A stretch of 64,000 nt of DNA, taken from DAIMFL01 sp964372215 (GTDB lineage: Bacteria > Pseudomonadota > Alphaproteobacteria > Dongiales > Dongiaceae). Position numbers and translations under genes: made by a program. The notes below the pieces were generated by a model. That model made no database searches and had not been told where the DNA came from. It saw only the letters and a list, made by a program, of their open reading frames with translations. Numbering within the stretch: the stretch's first letter is position 1; every line of letters starts with the position of its first letter. The stretch lies in assembly GCA_964372215.1 (NCBI GenBank), contig CAYJQC010000005.1, positions 116,676 through 180,675 on the forward strand. The letters run 5' to 3'. Shown piece after piece: positions 16,019-24,439 of this stretch.

Positions 16019-18205
16019 TCACTGGAACCCCCAGGTCCGGTTGATGATCTCCTCGGCGCAGTCGACGCCCATCATGCGGTCCTCGATGCCGAGCTGATCC
16101 TCCGGCTTCGCCATCAACTGCTGGCAGTCCTCCGGCGTGACGAAGCGGCCGCCGGTGGCCATGGCGGTGAACATCGCCCAGTCCTGCACCGAGATCGGCT
16201 TCTCCTGGTTGGCGTCGGCCAGCTTGAATCCGACCAGCATGTCCTGGCCTTGCACGACCTCGGCCTCGTGCAGCGACAGGGTCTGCAGGCCGCCCAGCGC
16301 CAGGGTGGCCTTCAGGGTCATCTCGTCCGAGAACATGCCGTCGGCGGCGTACTCGTGCACCGGGCTGCCGCTCTCGGTCAGGTCGCACACGAAGATCCCG
16401 AGCTTGGTGCCGGACTGGCCGTCCCACACCAGCCGCTCGGCGTCGGCGGCGCCGATCTCGAGCTGGTCGAGCAGGGTCGTGCAGTTCTGCTGGCGCATGG
16501 TATCGACGATCGCCCGGCTACGGTCGTCGATCGCGGCATGCATGGCCTGGAACGCGGGGACTTCCTCGGTGTCGGTCACCCCGGTGAGCTCGTTGACGGC
16601 ACCGCGCACCTGGCGGAATCCGGCGAGCGTCGCCGGCATTTCCTGCAGCCGTGACTTGAAGGCGGGCAGCAGCGCGTCCGCCGCCGCGATCAGCGCCTGC
16701 TCGCCGGCCTGGCTGAAGCGCTGCTGGTCGTTGGGATCGGCGATCGTCGGCACGGCGGTGTTCCAATACACGACCAGCTTGACGAGATCGCCGAGCTCGG
16801 AGACCTGGACCTGCGCCAGCCCGTCCAGGGCGGCGTTCAGCGCCTGGGCGTTGATGCCGTCCCGCTTTGTCTCGACCAGCGCCTGGAAACTCTGGCGCCG
16901 GGCTTCGTCGACGGCGTTCTGCGCCGGGTCCGCGGCCAGCACCTGGAGTTGGCCGAGCGACTGCGGCGAGTCCGGCAGGGCGGCGATCTGCGCCTCGGCG
17001 GCGGCGAGCGCCGCCAGGCCCGCGCCGTAGGCCTGGATCGTCGTGCGCGCCTGCGCGATCTGCGCGTCGGCCGTGTCGATCCAGGCGCCCTTGCTCGCGA
17101 GCTTCAGCAGGTCCGGCGCGTCTTCCGGCGGGTTGGCGACGGCATTGCTGCCCGGCAGCGACCGCCAGGTCGCCTGGCAGGCCGCGCGGATCGACTGCAG
17201 CCGCGCCGTATCCTCGTCGCTCCAGGCGCCGATCGAGAGCCCGAACACCGGCACCACCCGCTCGTCCAGGAAGGCCGCGTGGGTGCTCTGGCTGCCCAGC
17301 GCCACGCCCTGCTGCGCCTCGGCGGCGCCGCTCCAGCGATAGAGTTCCGTGCAATCCGGCGGCACCCAAGCCGGCGGCGTCGCCTGGCGCAGCGCGGTGC
17401 GGATCTCGTCGGTCCGCGCCGCCGCCTCCTGGTCGCGCGCCACCAGGACCTCGCTCGCCGCCATGGTGGCGATGCGCTGGCGGATCTGCAGCAGCGCGAC
17501 CACGCCGTCGGCGGTTGCCGGCGCGGCGGCGATCTCGCCGCCGAGCTGGTCGCTCATGGCCGACTGCATCGCCGTGCGCCGCGCCGCCAGCTCGGCGAAC
17601 ATCTGCTCGCGATCGCCGTCCGGCAGATACGGCAGGAACTTGGCGATGGCGCCGATCGGGCCGACGATCTCGCGCGGTAGGCCGGCCGCCGCCTGCAGGT
17701 TCGGCTTGGCCGGATCGACCCCGACGAGCACCGCGAGCCCCTTGTCGAGCTCGGGCGAGTCCGGCAGCGCGCCGATCGCCTGGCGCTGCGGCTCGATCAC
17801 CCCGCGCGCCTTCGCCACCGCGGCCAGGGACTTGCCCAGGGTCTTGGCAACCACCGCGTTGGCGACCCCGAGCGCGTCCATCGCCGGCTTGTCGCCGCGC
17901 TTCTTGGCCTCCTTGTAGCAGCCGACCAGGGCACCGCTCGCGGCCTTGACGTCCTCGCCGGTCCAGGCCAGCGCGCTGACGCCGAACAGCGGCAGCAGCG
18001 CGTCGTCGGCCAGCGCCGCCGGCAGGGGCAGGGCGGGGGCGGCGGCGAAGGTATCCTTGGGGTCGACCGTCGCGGACCAGGCGGTCAGCGCGTCGCATGC
18101 CGGCACCGTGACCTGGGGTGCCGCGATCGCCGCGTGGCCGAGCAGCATCGAGATTGCCATGAGACTGCCGCCAAGGCTGCGGCACAGCAGCTTCCTATAT
18201 ACCAC
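16019..18205 (-). CDS. Large secreted hypothetical protein with internal duplication
   Basis: 728 residues. A GTG at 18205 preceded by GGGGAGGGAC gives a signal peptide (VYRKLLCRSLGGSLMAISML to GHAAIA). An ATG 15 codons in is an alternative. The mature protein is helical and Ala-rich. Two modules repeat: CDALTAWSATVDPKD with LLPLFGVSALAWTGED near residues 38-85, and CTELYRWSGAAEAQQ with VVPVFGLSIGAWSDED near 290-335. Each is followed by a variant of I(G/A)ALPDSP. The C-terminal 130 residues hold paired cysteines (CTTL, CDLT, CQQL, DCAEE). No known catalytic motif was recognised. It precedes the 155-residue secreted gene. Confidence 0.75.
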   Translation of the reverse strand: MVYRKLLCRSLGGSLMAISMLLGHAAIAAPQVTVPACDALTAWSATVDPKDTFAAAPALPLPAALADDALLPLFGVSALAWTGEDVKAASGALVGCYKEAKKRGDKPAMDALGVANAVVAKTLGKSLAAVAKARGVIEPQRQAIGALPDSPELDKGLAVLVGVDPAKPNLQAAAGLPREIVGPIGAIAKFLPYLPDGDREQMFAELAARRTAMQSAMSDQLGGEIAAAPATADGVVALLQIRQRIATMAASEVLVARDQEAAARTDEIRTALRQATPPAWVPPDCTELYRWSGAAEAQQGVALGSQSTHAAFLDERVVPVFGLSIGAWSDEDTARLQSIRAACQATWRSLPGSNAVANPPEDAPDLLKLASKGAWIDTADAQIAQARTTIQAYGAGLAALAAAEAQIAALPDSPQSLGQLQVLAADPAQNAVDEARRQSFQALVETKRDGINAQALNAALDGLAQVQVSELGDLVKLVVYWNTAVPTIADPNDQQRFSQAGEQALIAAADALLPAFKSRLQEMPATLAGFRQVRGAVNELTGVTDTEEVPAFQAMHAAIDDRSRAIVDTMRQQNCTTLLDQLEIGAADAERLVWDGQSGTKLGIFVCDLTESGSPVHEYAADGMFSDEMTLKATLALGGLQTLSLHEAEVVQGQDMLVGFKLADANQEKPISVQDWAMFTAMATGGRFVTPEDCQQLMAKPEDQLGIEDRMMGVDCAEEIINRTWGFQ

Positions 18206-18391
18206 TCGTCCCTCCCCAAAAGGCGGCGGCGCGCGCCGACGTTTCTTGATTGACCGGCTACTCCGCTGTCAGCGGGCGATTTTGAACTTGCGCCGAATTG
18301 TTGGCAACTCGTCCTGGCGGGCCGATGGCGCTCGGCTTCCGGGTCCGAACGGCAGGGAGACGGGAAAGAGGGTTCCGCTACTAGATGCGGT

Positions 18392-18417
18392 ATGGTGCGG
18401 TTATACTGCCGCACCAT
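18392..18417. promoter_or_regulatory. Perfect palindrome in the parC leader
   Basis: ATGGTGCGG (18392-18400), spacer TTATACTG, CCGCACCAT (18409-18417): nine perfect base pairs, ending 21 nt before the parC ATG. The spacer contains TATACT, a possible -10 box without a good -35. It could be an operator over the promoter or an mRNA hairpin. Confidence 0.5.
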
Positions 18418-18438
18418 TCCTGTGATTCCGGAGTGCCC

Positions 18439-20691
18439 ATGGCCAAACCCGCCGGCAAGCGCAGCAGCGCCCCGCCGCCCCCGCCGCGCGACGAGGTGAA
18501 AATCGTCGACCTCGCCGCCGCGCTGTCCGAACGCTATTTGTCCTATGCCCTGTCGACCATCGTGGCGCGCTCGCTGCCCGACGTGCGCGACGGGCTGAAG
18601 CCGGTGCATCGCCGGGTGCTGTTCGCCATGCGCCAGCTCCGGCTCGATCCCAACTCGGGCTACAAGAAGTCGGCGCGCGTGGTCGGCGACGTCATGGGCA
18701 AGTTCCACCCCCATGGCGATGCCTCGATCTACGAGGCCATGGTGCGCCTGGCCCAGGAATTTGCGGTGCGCTATCCGCTGGTCGACGGCCAGGGCAATTT
18801 CGGCAATATCGACGGCGATAACGCGGCCGCCATGCGCTACACCGAGGCGCGCATGACAGCGGTGGCCGAGGCGCTGCTCGACGGCATCGACGAGGACGCG
18901 GTCGAATTCCGGCCGACCTATGACGGCGAGGGCGACGAGCCGGTGGTCTTGCCCGCCGCCTTTCCGAACCTGCTGGCGAATGGCGCCCAGGGCATCGCGG
19001 TCGGCATGGCGACCAGCATTCCGCCGCACAATGTCGGCGAGATCTGCGAGGCGCTCGGCCATCTCATCAGGTTTCCCAACGCGACCGTGGCCAAGCTGGT
19101 CGACCTGATGCCGGGCCCGGACTTTCCGACCGGCGGCATCATCGTCGAGGATCGCGAGACGGTGGTGGAGGCCTACAAGACCGGCCGCGGCTCGTTCCGG
19201 GTGCGCGCCCGCTGGGAGGTCGAGAAGCTCAAGGCCGGCACCTGGCAGGTCGTCGTCACCGAGATTCCCTACCAGGTGCAGAAGTCGCGGCTGGTCGAGA
19301 AGATCGCCGAGCTGCTGCTGGCCAAGAAGCTGACGCTGCTGGCCGACGTGCGCGACGAGTCCGCGGCCGAGCTGCGGCTGGTGCTGGAGCCGAAGAGCCG
19401 CAACGTCGAGCCCGAGATGCTGATGGAATCGCTGTTCCGCCAGACCGATCTCGAATCGCGCTTCGGCCTCAACATGAACGTGCTCGACGCCTCGAACACG
19501 CCGCGGGTGATGTCGCTGCCCGAGGTGCTGCGCGCCTTCCTCGACCACCGGCGCGACGTGCTCAACCGCCGCGGCAGCTTCCGCCTCAAGGAGATCGAGC
19601 GCCGGCTCGAGATCCTCGAGGGCTATCTGATCGCCTATCTCAACCTCGACGAGGTGATCCGCATCATCCGCGAGGACGACGAGCCCAAGGCGGTGATGAT
19701 GAAGCGCTTCGAGCTCACCGACCTGCAGGCGGAATCGATCCTCAACATGCGCCTGCGCTCCCTCAGGAAGCTCGAGGAGATCGAGATCCGCAAGGAGCAC
19801 AAGGCGCTCACCGCCGAGCAGAAGGACCTGAAGGCGCTGCTCAAGGACGAGGGCCGGCAGTGGAAGCTGATCGGCGAGCAGATCGCTGAAATCAGGAAGA
19901 AGTTCGGGCCCACGGCCGAGGGCGGCAAGCGGCGCCGCGGCTTCGCCGCCGCGCCGATCGCGATGGTCATCCCGCTCGACGCCCTGGTCGAGCGCGAGCC
20001 GGTGACGGTGATCTGCTCGCACAAGGGCTGGATCCGCACCATGAGGGGCCATGTCGAGGCGAACGGCGACCTCAAGTTCAAGGAGGGCGACCGGGCGCGC
20101 TTCGCGCTGCATGCCGAGACCACCGACAAGCTGCTGCTGCTCGGCACCAACGGCCGGTTCTACACCCTGGGGGTCGACAAGCTGCCGGGCGGGCGCGGCC
20201 ATGGCGAGCCGCTGCGGCTGATGATCGACCTCGGCAACGACCAGGACATCGTCGCGCTGTTCGTGCACCAGCCCGGGCGCAAGCTGCTGGTGGCGTCGGG
20301 CGACGGCCGCGGCTTCGTCGTCCCCGAGGAAGAGGTCGTTGCGCAAACCCGCGCCGGCAGGCAGGTGCTCAATCTCGGCGAGGGCGGCGAGGCGGCAGTC
20401 TGCGCGGTGGTCGAGGGCGACCACGTGGCGGTGGTCGGCGAGAACCGCAAGCTGGTCATCTTCAAGCTCGCGGAGGTGCCGGAAATGACCCGCGGTCGCG
20501 GCGTCATCCTGCAGAAGTACAAGGACGGCGGGCTGTCGGACGTGAAGGTGTTCAGGCTGAAGGAGGGCCTGACCTGGAAGAGCGGCGAGCGCACCCGCAC
20601 CGAGACCGACCTCAGGCCCTGGATCGGCAGCCGCGCTCAGGCCGGTCGCCTGCCGCCACGCGGCTTCCCGGTGAACAACAAGTTCGGCTGA
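18439..20691 (+). CDS. parC: DNA topoisomerase IV subunit A
   Basis: ATP-dependent type IIA topoisomerase breakage-reunion subunit, needed for decatenation. The 750 residues contain YLSYALSTIVARSLPDVRDG, the resistance-region motif GKFHPHGDASIYEAM, the catalytic tyrosine in AMRYTEARM, and C-terminal beta-pinwheel repeats. ATG 18439 is preceded by GGAG; a start 18 codons upstream would lie in the palindrome. Length, the absence of a clear GyrA box and the recO neighbourhood favour ParC over GyrA. At the position equivalent to Ser80 of E. coli ParC the residue is alanine. The parE partner is not in the window. Confidence 0.93.
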   Translation: MAKPAGKRSSAPPPPPRDEVKIVDLAAALSERYLSYALSTIVARSLPDVRDGLKPVHRRVLFAMRQLRLDPNSGYKKSARVVGDVMGKFHPHGDASIYEAMVRLAQEFAVRYPLVDGQGNFGNIDGDNAAAMRYTEARMTAVAEALLDGIDEDAVEFRPTYDGEGDEPVVLPAAFPNLLANGAQGIAVGMATSIPPHNVGEICEALGHLIRFPNATVAKLVDLMPGPDFPTGGIIVEDRETVVEAYKTGRGSFRVRARWEVEKLKAGTWQVVVTEIPYQVQKSRLVEKIAELLLAKKLTLLADVRDESAAELRLVLEPKSRNVEPEMLMESLFRQTDLESRFGLNMNVLDASNTPRVMSLPEVLRAFLDHRRDVLNRRGSFRLKEIERRLEILEGYLIAYLNLDEVIRIIREDDEPKAVMMKRFELTDLQAESILNMRLRSLRKLEEIEIRKEHKALTAEQKDLKALLKDEGRQWKLIGEQIAEIRKKFGPTAEGGKRRRGFAAAPIAMVIPLDALVEREPVTVICSHKGWIRTMRGHVEANGDLKFKEGDRARFALHAETTDKLLLLGTNGRFYTLGVDKLPGGRGHGEPLRLMIDLGNDQDIVALFVHQPGRKLLVASGDGRGFVVPEEEVVAQTRAGRQVLNLGEGGEAAVCAVVEGDHVAVVGENRKLVIFKLAEVPEMTRGRGVILQKYKDGGLSDVKVFRLKEGLTWKSGERTRTETDLRPWIGSRAQAGRLPPRGFPVNNKFG

Positions 20692-20711
20692 GGCCGGAGC
20701 GGGGCCTCACC

Positions 20712-20782
20712 CTTCGACGGGCTCAGGATGAGGCCGCCCCATTGTTGGGGCTCTCCCTGACCTCATGCTGAGCCTGTCGAAG
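20712..20782. repeat. Imperfect 22-bp inverted repeat between convergent genes
   Basis: The left arm (20712-20733, beginning CTTCGACGGGCTCAGG) pairs with the right arm (20761-20782, ending GAGCCTGTCGAAG) with 2 mismatches in 22. The 27-nt spacer contains a smaller hairpin CCCC-ATTGTT-GGGG. It lies between the convergent parC and dctM and may act as a bidirectional terminator or be a copy of a dispersed intergenic repeat. Only one copy is in the window. Confidence 0.7.
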
Positions 20783-20806
20783 CATGAGAAACGCTCGCTC
20801 CCCTGC

Positions 20807-22384
20807 CTATCCGCCGAAGACCAAAGCGGGCAGCCAGGTCGCCAACTGCGGGAACAGCGCGAGGGCGACGAGCGCGATGATCTGCATGATCACGAACGGC
20901 ACGATGCCGCGATAGATGTCCATGGTCTTGACCTCGGGCGGCGCGACGCCGCGCAGGTAGAACAGCGCGAAGCCGAAGGGCGGGGTCAGGAACGAGGTCT
21001 GCAGGTTGAGCGCCATCATGACGCCGAGCCAGACCGGGTCGAGGCCGAGGGTCAGCAGCACCGGCGCCACCACCGGCACCACCACGAAGGTGATCTCGAT
21101 GAAGTCGAGGAAGAAGCCGAGCACGAACATGATCAGCATGACGATGACCATGGCGCCGATCACGCCGCCGGGCATGTTGGTCAGGAACTCGTGCACCGTG
21201 TCGTCGCCGCCCAGGCCGCGGAACACCAGCGAGAACATCGCGGCGCCGATCAGGATGATGAACACCATCGAGGTGATCTGGGTGGTCGAGCGCGCGACCC
21301 CGGTCAGCACGCCGGCCCCGAAGCTGCGCCACAGGCTGACCGCGACCCCGCAGCCGATGCCGAGGCAGAACAGCACGGCGATGACGATGCCGAGCATGTC
21401 GCCGCCGGAAATCTCGGCGCGGGTGATGCGCAGGTCGACGAAGGCGGTCAGCACCAGCACGCCGATCAGCGATAGCGCGGCGGCGTAGACCGGGATGGCG
21501 CTGGCCCCCCGGCCTTCGCCGAGCCGATGACCGGCCAGCAGCAGAGCGCCGATGGCGCCCACCGCCGCCGCCTCGGTCGGCGTGGCGATGCCCCACAGGA
21601 TCGAGCCGAGCACGGCGATGATCAGCGCGAAGGGCGGCACCAGGGCGTGCAGGATACTCGGCGCCGGCGCGTCGCCGTCCTCGTCGGTCTCGGTCATGGC
21701 TGGCGAGGTTTCGGGCCGCAGCCAGGCCATCAGGACTTGGTAGCCGATGTAGAAGCAGACCAGCATCAGCCCCGGAATCAGGGCGCCGGCGAACAGGTCG
21801 CCGATCGATATGGTCTTGGGCGAGAAGTTCCCCTGGTTGAGCTGCGCCCGCTGATAGGCAGAGGACAGCACGTCGCCGAGCAGCACCAGCACGATCGACG
21901 GCGGGATGATCTGCCCGAGCGTGCCGGCCGCGGCGATCGAGCCGCAGGCCAGCTTCGGGTCGTAGCCGCGGCGCAGCATGGTGGGCAGCGACAGCAGGCC
22001 CATGGTCACCACGGTGGCGCCGACGATGCCGGTCGAGGCGGCCAGCAGCGCGCCCACGATCGACACCGAGATGCCGAGCCCGCCGCGCAGGCGGCCGAAC
22101 AGGCGGCCCATGGATTCGAGCAGCTCCTCGGCCACCTTGGAGCGCTCGAGCATCACCCCCATGAAGATGAACAGGGGCACCGCGACCAGCACCTCGTTGG
22201 TCATCACGCCGAAGATGCGCTGCGGCATGGCGTTCAGGAACTGGAAGTCGACGACGCCGAGGGCGAGGCCGATCAGCGCGAAGATGAGGGCGGTGCCGCC
22301 GAGCGTGAAGGCGACGGGGAATCCGGACAGCAGGAAGGCGCAGGCGGTGGCGAACATCAGCAGGTCGAGGGAGTCGGCAAGCAT
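20807..22384 (-). CDS. dctM: TRAP transporter large permease subunit
   Basis: Sodium-driven uptake channel subunit of a tripartite ATP-independent periplasmic transporter. Typical DctM features are GFPVAFTLGGTALIFALIG, FVLVAVPLF-like EVLVAVPLFIFMGVMLERS, GSIAAAGTLGQIIPPSIVLV and TPPFGFALFYLRGV. At 525 residues it exceeds the usual 425: a polar stretch with extra hydrophobic segments is inserted at about residues 215-330, as in the longer subclass often named for mannitol/chloroaromatic or 2-oxo acid systems. The start overlaps the dctQ stop. Substrate must come from the binding protein. Confidence 0.93.
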   Translation of the reverse strand: MLADSLDLLMFATACAFLLSGFPVAFTLGGTALIFALIGLALGVVDFQFLNAMPQRIFGVMTNEVLVAVPLFIFMGVMLERSKVAEELLESMGRLFGRLRGGLGISVSIVGALLAASTGIVGATVVTMGLLSLPTMLRRGYDPKLACGSIAAAGTLGQIIPPSIVLVLLGDVLSSAYQRAQLNQGNFSPKTISIGDLFAGALIPGLMLVCFYIGYQVLMAWLRPETSPAMTETDEDGDAPAPSILHALVPPFALIIAVLGSILWGIATPTEAAAVGAIGALLLAGHRLGEGRGASAIPVYAAALSLIGVLVLTAFVDLRITRAEISGGDMLGIVIAVLFCLGIGCGVAVSLWRSFGAGVLTGVARSTTQITSMVFIILIGAAMFSLVFRGLGGDDTVHEFLTNMPGGVIGAMVIVMLIMFVLGFFLDFIEITFVVVPVVAPVLLTLGLDPVWLGVMMALNLQTSFLTPPFGFALFYLRGVAPPEVKTMDIYRGIVPFVIMQIIALVALALFPQLATWLPALVFGG

Positions 22385-22962
22385 CAGGCCGCGCTCCGCT
22401 CGCGCTCGGCGGTCGAGGCCGGCGTCACGCCGCCCGGACCCTGCGGCTCCGGCCCGCCCATCAGCACGATGATCGAGCGGGCGGCGAGCGCAAGGCCCTG
22501 TAGAATCATCTGCGCGACGAACACCAGGATCACGGTCTTGAGCAGGAACACCGCCTGGATGCCGCTGGTCTCCCGGGATCCTTCATGGACCGACCAGGAC
22601 TGGGCGACGTAGGACCACGAGGCGTACCAGATCAGCCCGCATACCGGGATCAGGAAGAACAGCACGCCGAGCAGGTTGACCCACGCCTTGGTCCGGGCGC
22701 GCGCCTCGCGATAGAAGATGTCGACACGGACATGGCCGTCATGCAGCAGGGTGTAGCCGGCCGCCAGCATGAACAGCAGGCCGTGCATGTAGATCACCGA
22801 TTCCTGCAAGGCGATCGAGGCCAGGCCGAACACGTAGCGCATCACCACCAGGGTGAAGGTGACCAGAACCATGGTGAGGGCCAGCCAGGACACGGCGCGG
22901 CCGATCGTCTCGTTGATCGCATCGATGAGGCTTGCCAGGCCGGCGAGCTGTTTCATCGGCAT
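22384..22962 (-). CDS. dctQ: TRAP transporter small permease subunit
   Basis: Four-helix DctQ membrane subunit, 192 residues. Hydrophobic segments occur at about residues 22-45, 57-75, 98-120 and 145-168, with the family feature ESVIYMHGLLFMLAAGYTL followed by HVRVDIFY. The tail is Pro/Gly/Ala-rich and polar. Its stop overlaps the dctM ATG (ATGA), so the two permease subunits are translationally coupled, which fits their fixed complex. Confidence 0.92.
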   Translation of the reverse strand: MPMKQLAGLASLIDAINETIGRAVSWLALTMVLVTFTLVVMRYVFGLASIALQESVIYMHGLLFMLAAGYTLLHDGHVRVDIFYREARARTKAWVNLLGVLFFLIPVCGLIWYASWSYVAQSWSVHEGSRETSGIQAVFLLKTVILVFVAQMILQGLALAARSIIVLMGGPEPQGPGGVTPASTAERERSAA

Positions 22963-23095
22963 GGGGTCCCTGTCAAACCGTGTCGATGGCGGGCGTTCGG
23001 TGGTCCCGCCTCGGCTTCAACATGATCGAGCGAGCCCCGGCCGGATCGCCGACATGCCCGCCCCCTCCACTCGATCGCGGATGCAAGACGGCCCC

Positions 23096-23110
23096 CGCCG
23101 GAAACCGGCG
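23096..23110 (-). other. Stem-loop in the dctP-dctQ intercistronic gap
   Basis: CGCCGG, AAA, CCGGCG form a perfect 6-bp stem in the 183-nt gap after dctP, without a U-tract. Such hairpins after binding-protein genes commonly allow higher binding-protein than permease expression. The rest of the gap shows nothing recognised. Confidence 0.35.
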
Positions 23111-23145
23111 CCGGCCCCGCGACAACAACCGTCTCGGGCCGGCCT

Positions 23146-24303
23146 TCAGGAGAAGAAGTTCGACCGGGCGTTGGCGTAGCCCTGTTCCGACAGGGTGGTC
23201 CATTCGGACACGTCCTTGCGGAAGGCGAGGTAGCTTTCGTAGACCTTCTTGGTGAGCGGATCGGAATCCCCGACTTCGCCCATGACCTCGGCGATCGATT
23301 TGCCGATGGCCTGCAGCACTTCGTCCGGGAAGCGGCGCAGCTGCACGCCGTGCTCCTTGATCAAGGTCTGCAGGGCCTGGCCGTTGCGGGCCATGAACTC
23401 GGCGTACATGTAGTCGTTCTCGGCCGAGGCGGCGGCGGCGACCATCGCCTGCTGGGTCTTGGTCAGGCTGTCCCACACGCCCTTGTTGATGCCGAGCGAG
23501 AGGGTCGAGCCCGGCTCGTGGAAGCCCGGCCAGTAGTAGAACTTGGTGACCTTGTAGAAGCCGAAGGCCAGATCGTTCCACGGTCCGACCCACTCGGTGC
23601 CGTCGATGGTGCCGGCCTGCAGCGCCGGGAAGATCTCGCCGCCGGGGAGCGTCTGCACCGCAGCGCCGAGCCGGCGCATCACTTCGCCGCCCAGACCGGG
23701 CATGCGGAACTTGAGGCCGTTGAAGTCCTCCGCCGACTTGATCTCCTTGTTGAACCAGCCGCCCATCTGCACGCCGGTGTTGCCGCAGGCGAACGACTTC
23801 ACGCCGAAGCCGCCGGCGACCTCGTCCCACAGCTCCTGGCCGCCGCCGTGATAGATCCAGGCATTGATTTCGGGCGCCAGGAAGCCGCCGGGCACGGCGG
23901 TGAAGAAATTGAACGCCTGCGACTTGCCCTGCCAGTAGTAGTCGGCGCCGTGGTACATGTCGGCGGTGCCGCCCGCCACGGCGTCGAAGGATTCCAGTGC
24001 CGGTACCAGCTCGCCGCCGGCGAAGACCTTCACCGTGAGTTCGCCGCCGGTCATCGCGGTGATGCGGTCGGCGGCGCGCTGGGCGCCGGTGCCCAGGCCG
24101 GGGAAGTTCGCCGGCCAGGTGGTGACCATCTTCAGTTCGCGCACCTGCTTCACGATGGCGGGTGCGGCTGGCTGCTCGGGTGCTGCGACCGGCGTCGGCG
24201 CGGCCAACTCGGCCGGCTTCTGCGCCTGCAGCGCACCATAGGTTCCAGCCGCGCCGACGACGACGCCGGTCGCGGCACCCGCGAGGAAGTCCCGTCTATT
24301 CAT
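23146..24303 (-). CDS. dctP: TRAP transporter periplasmic substrate-binding protein (TakP-like)
   Basis: Periplasmic receptor for the DctQM permease, 385 residues. The N-terminus MNRRDFLAGAATGVVVGAAG is a Tat-type signal, followed by a Pro/Ala linker to about residue 50. The mature part, MVTTWPANFPGLGTGAQRAADRI... with GGELVPALESFDAVAGGTADM and LQAGTIDGTEWVGPWND, resembles the TakP subgroup that binds 2-oxo acids, so an organic acid is the likely ligand. SD GGAGGGG precedes the ATG. It is the first gene of dctP-dctQ-dctM. Confidence 0.92.
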   Translation of the reverse strand: MNRRDFLAGAATGVVVGAAGTYGALQAQKPAELAAPTPVAAPEQPAAPAIVKQVRELKMVTTWPANFPGLGTGAQRAADRITAMTGGELTVKVFAGGELVPALESFDAVAGGTADMYHGADYYWQGKSQAFNFFTAVPGGFLAPEINAWIYHGGGQELWDEVAGGFGVKSFACGNTGVQMGGWFNKEIKSAEDFNGLKFRMPGLGGEVMRRLGAAVQTLPGGEIFPALQAGTIDGTEWVGPWNDLAFGFYKVTKFYYWPGFHEPGSTLSLGINKGVWDSLTKTQQAMVAAAASAENDYMYAEFMARNGQALQTLIKEHGVQLRRFPDEVLQAIGKSIAEVMGEVGDSDPLTKKVYESYLAFRKDVSEWTTLSEQGYANARSNFFS

Positions 24304-24315
24304 GAAGTTTCCCCT

Positions 24316-24344
24316 CCGAATGGGCCTGAATTGCCTTCATTCGG
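24316..24344 (-). promoter_or_regulatory. Hairpin or operator abutting the dctP ribosome site
   Basis: CCGAATG and CATTCGG, 7 perfect pairs separated by 15 nt, read on the minus strand directly before AGGGGAAACTTC-ATG. The 3' arm touches the Shine-Dalgarno sequence. It may control translation of dctP or be a repressor site. Confidence 0.4.
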
Positions 24345-24439
24345 CGCACATTAGGTGAGCCCTATGACCAGCGCAAGCATCGCCCCCGACCGCGTCGCAC
24401 CGATATGCGGGATGGCATGGGGCCGCCGGGACGCGGCGG

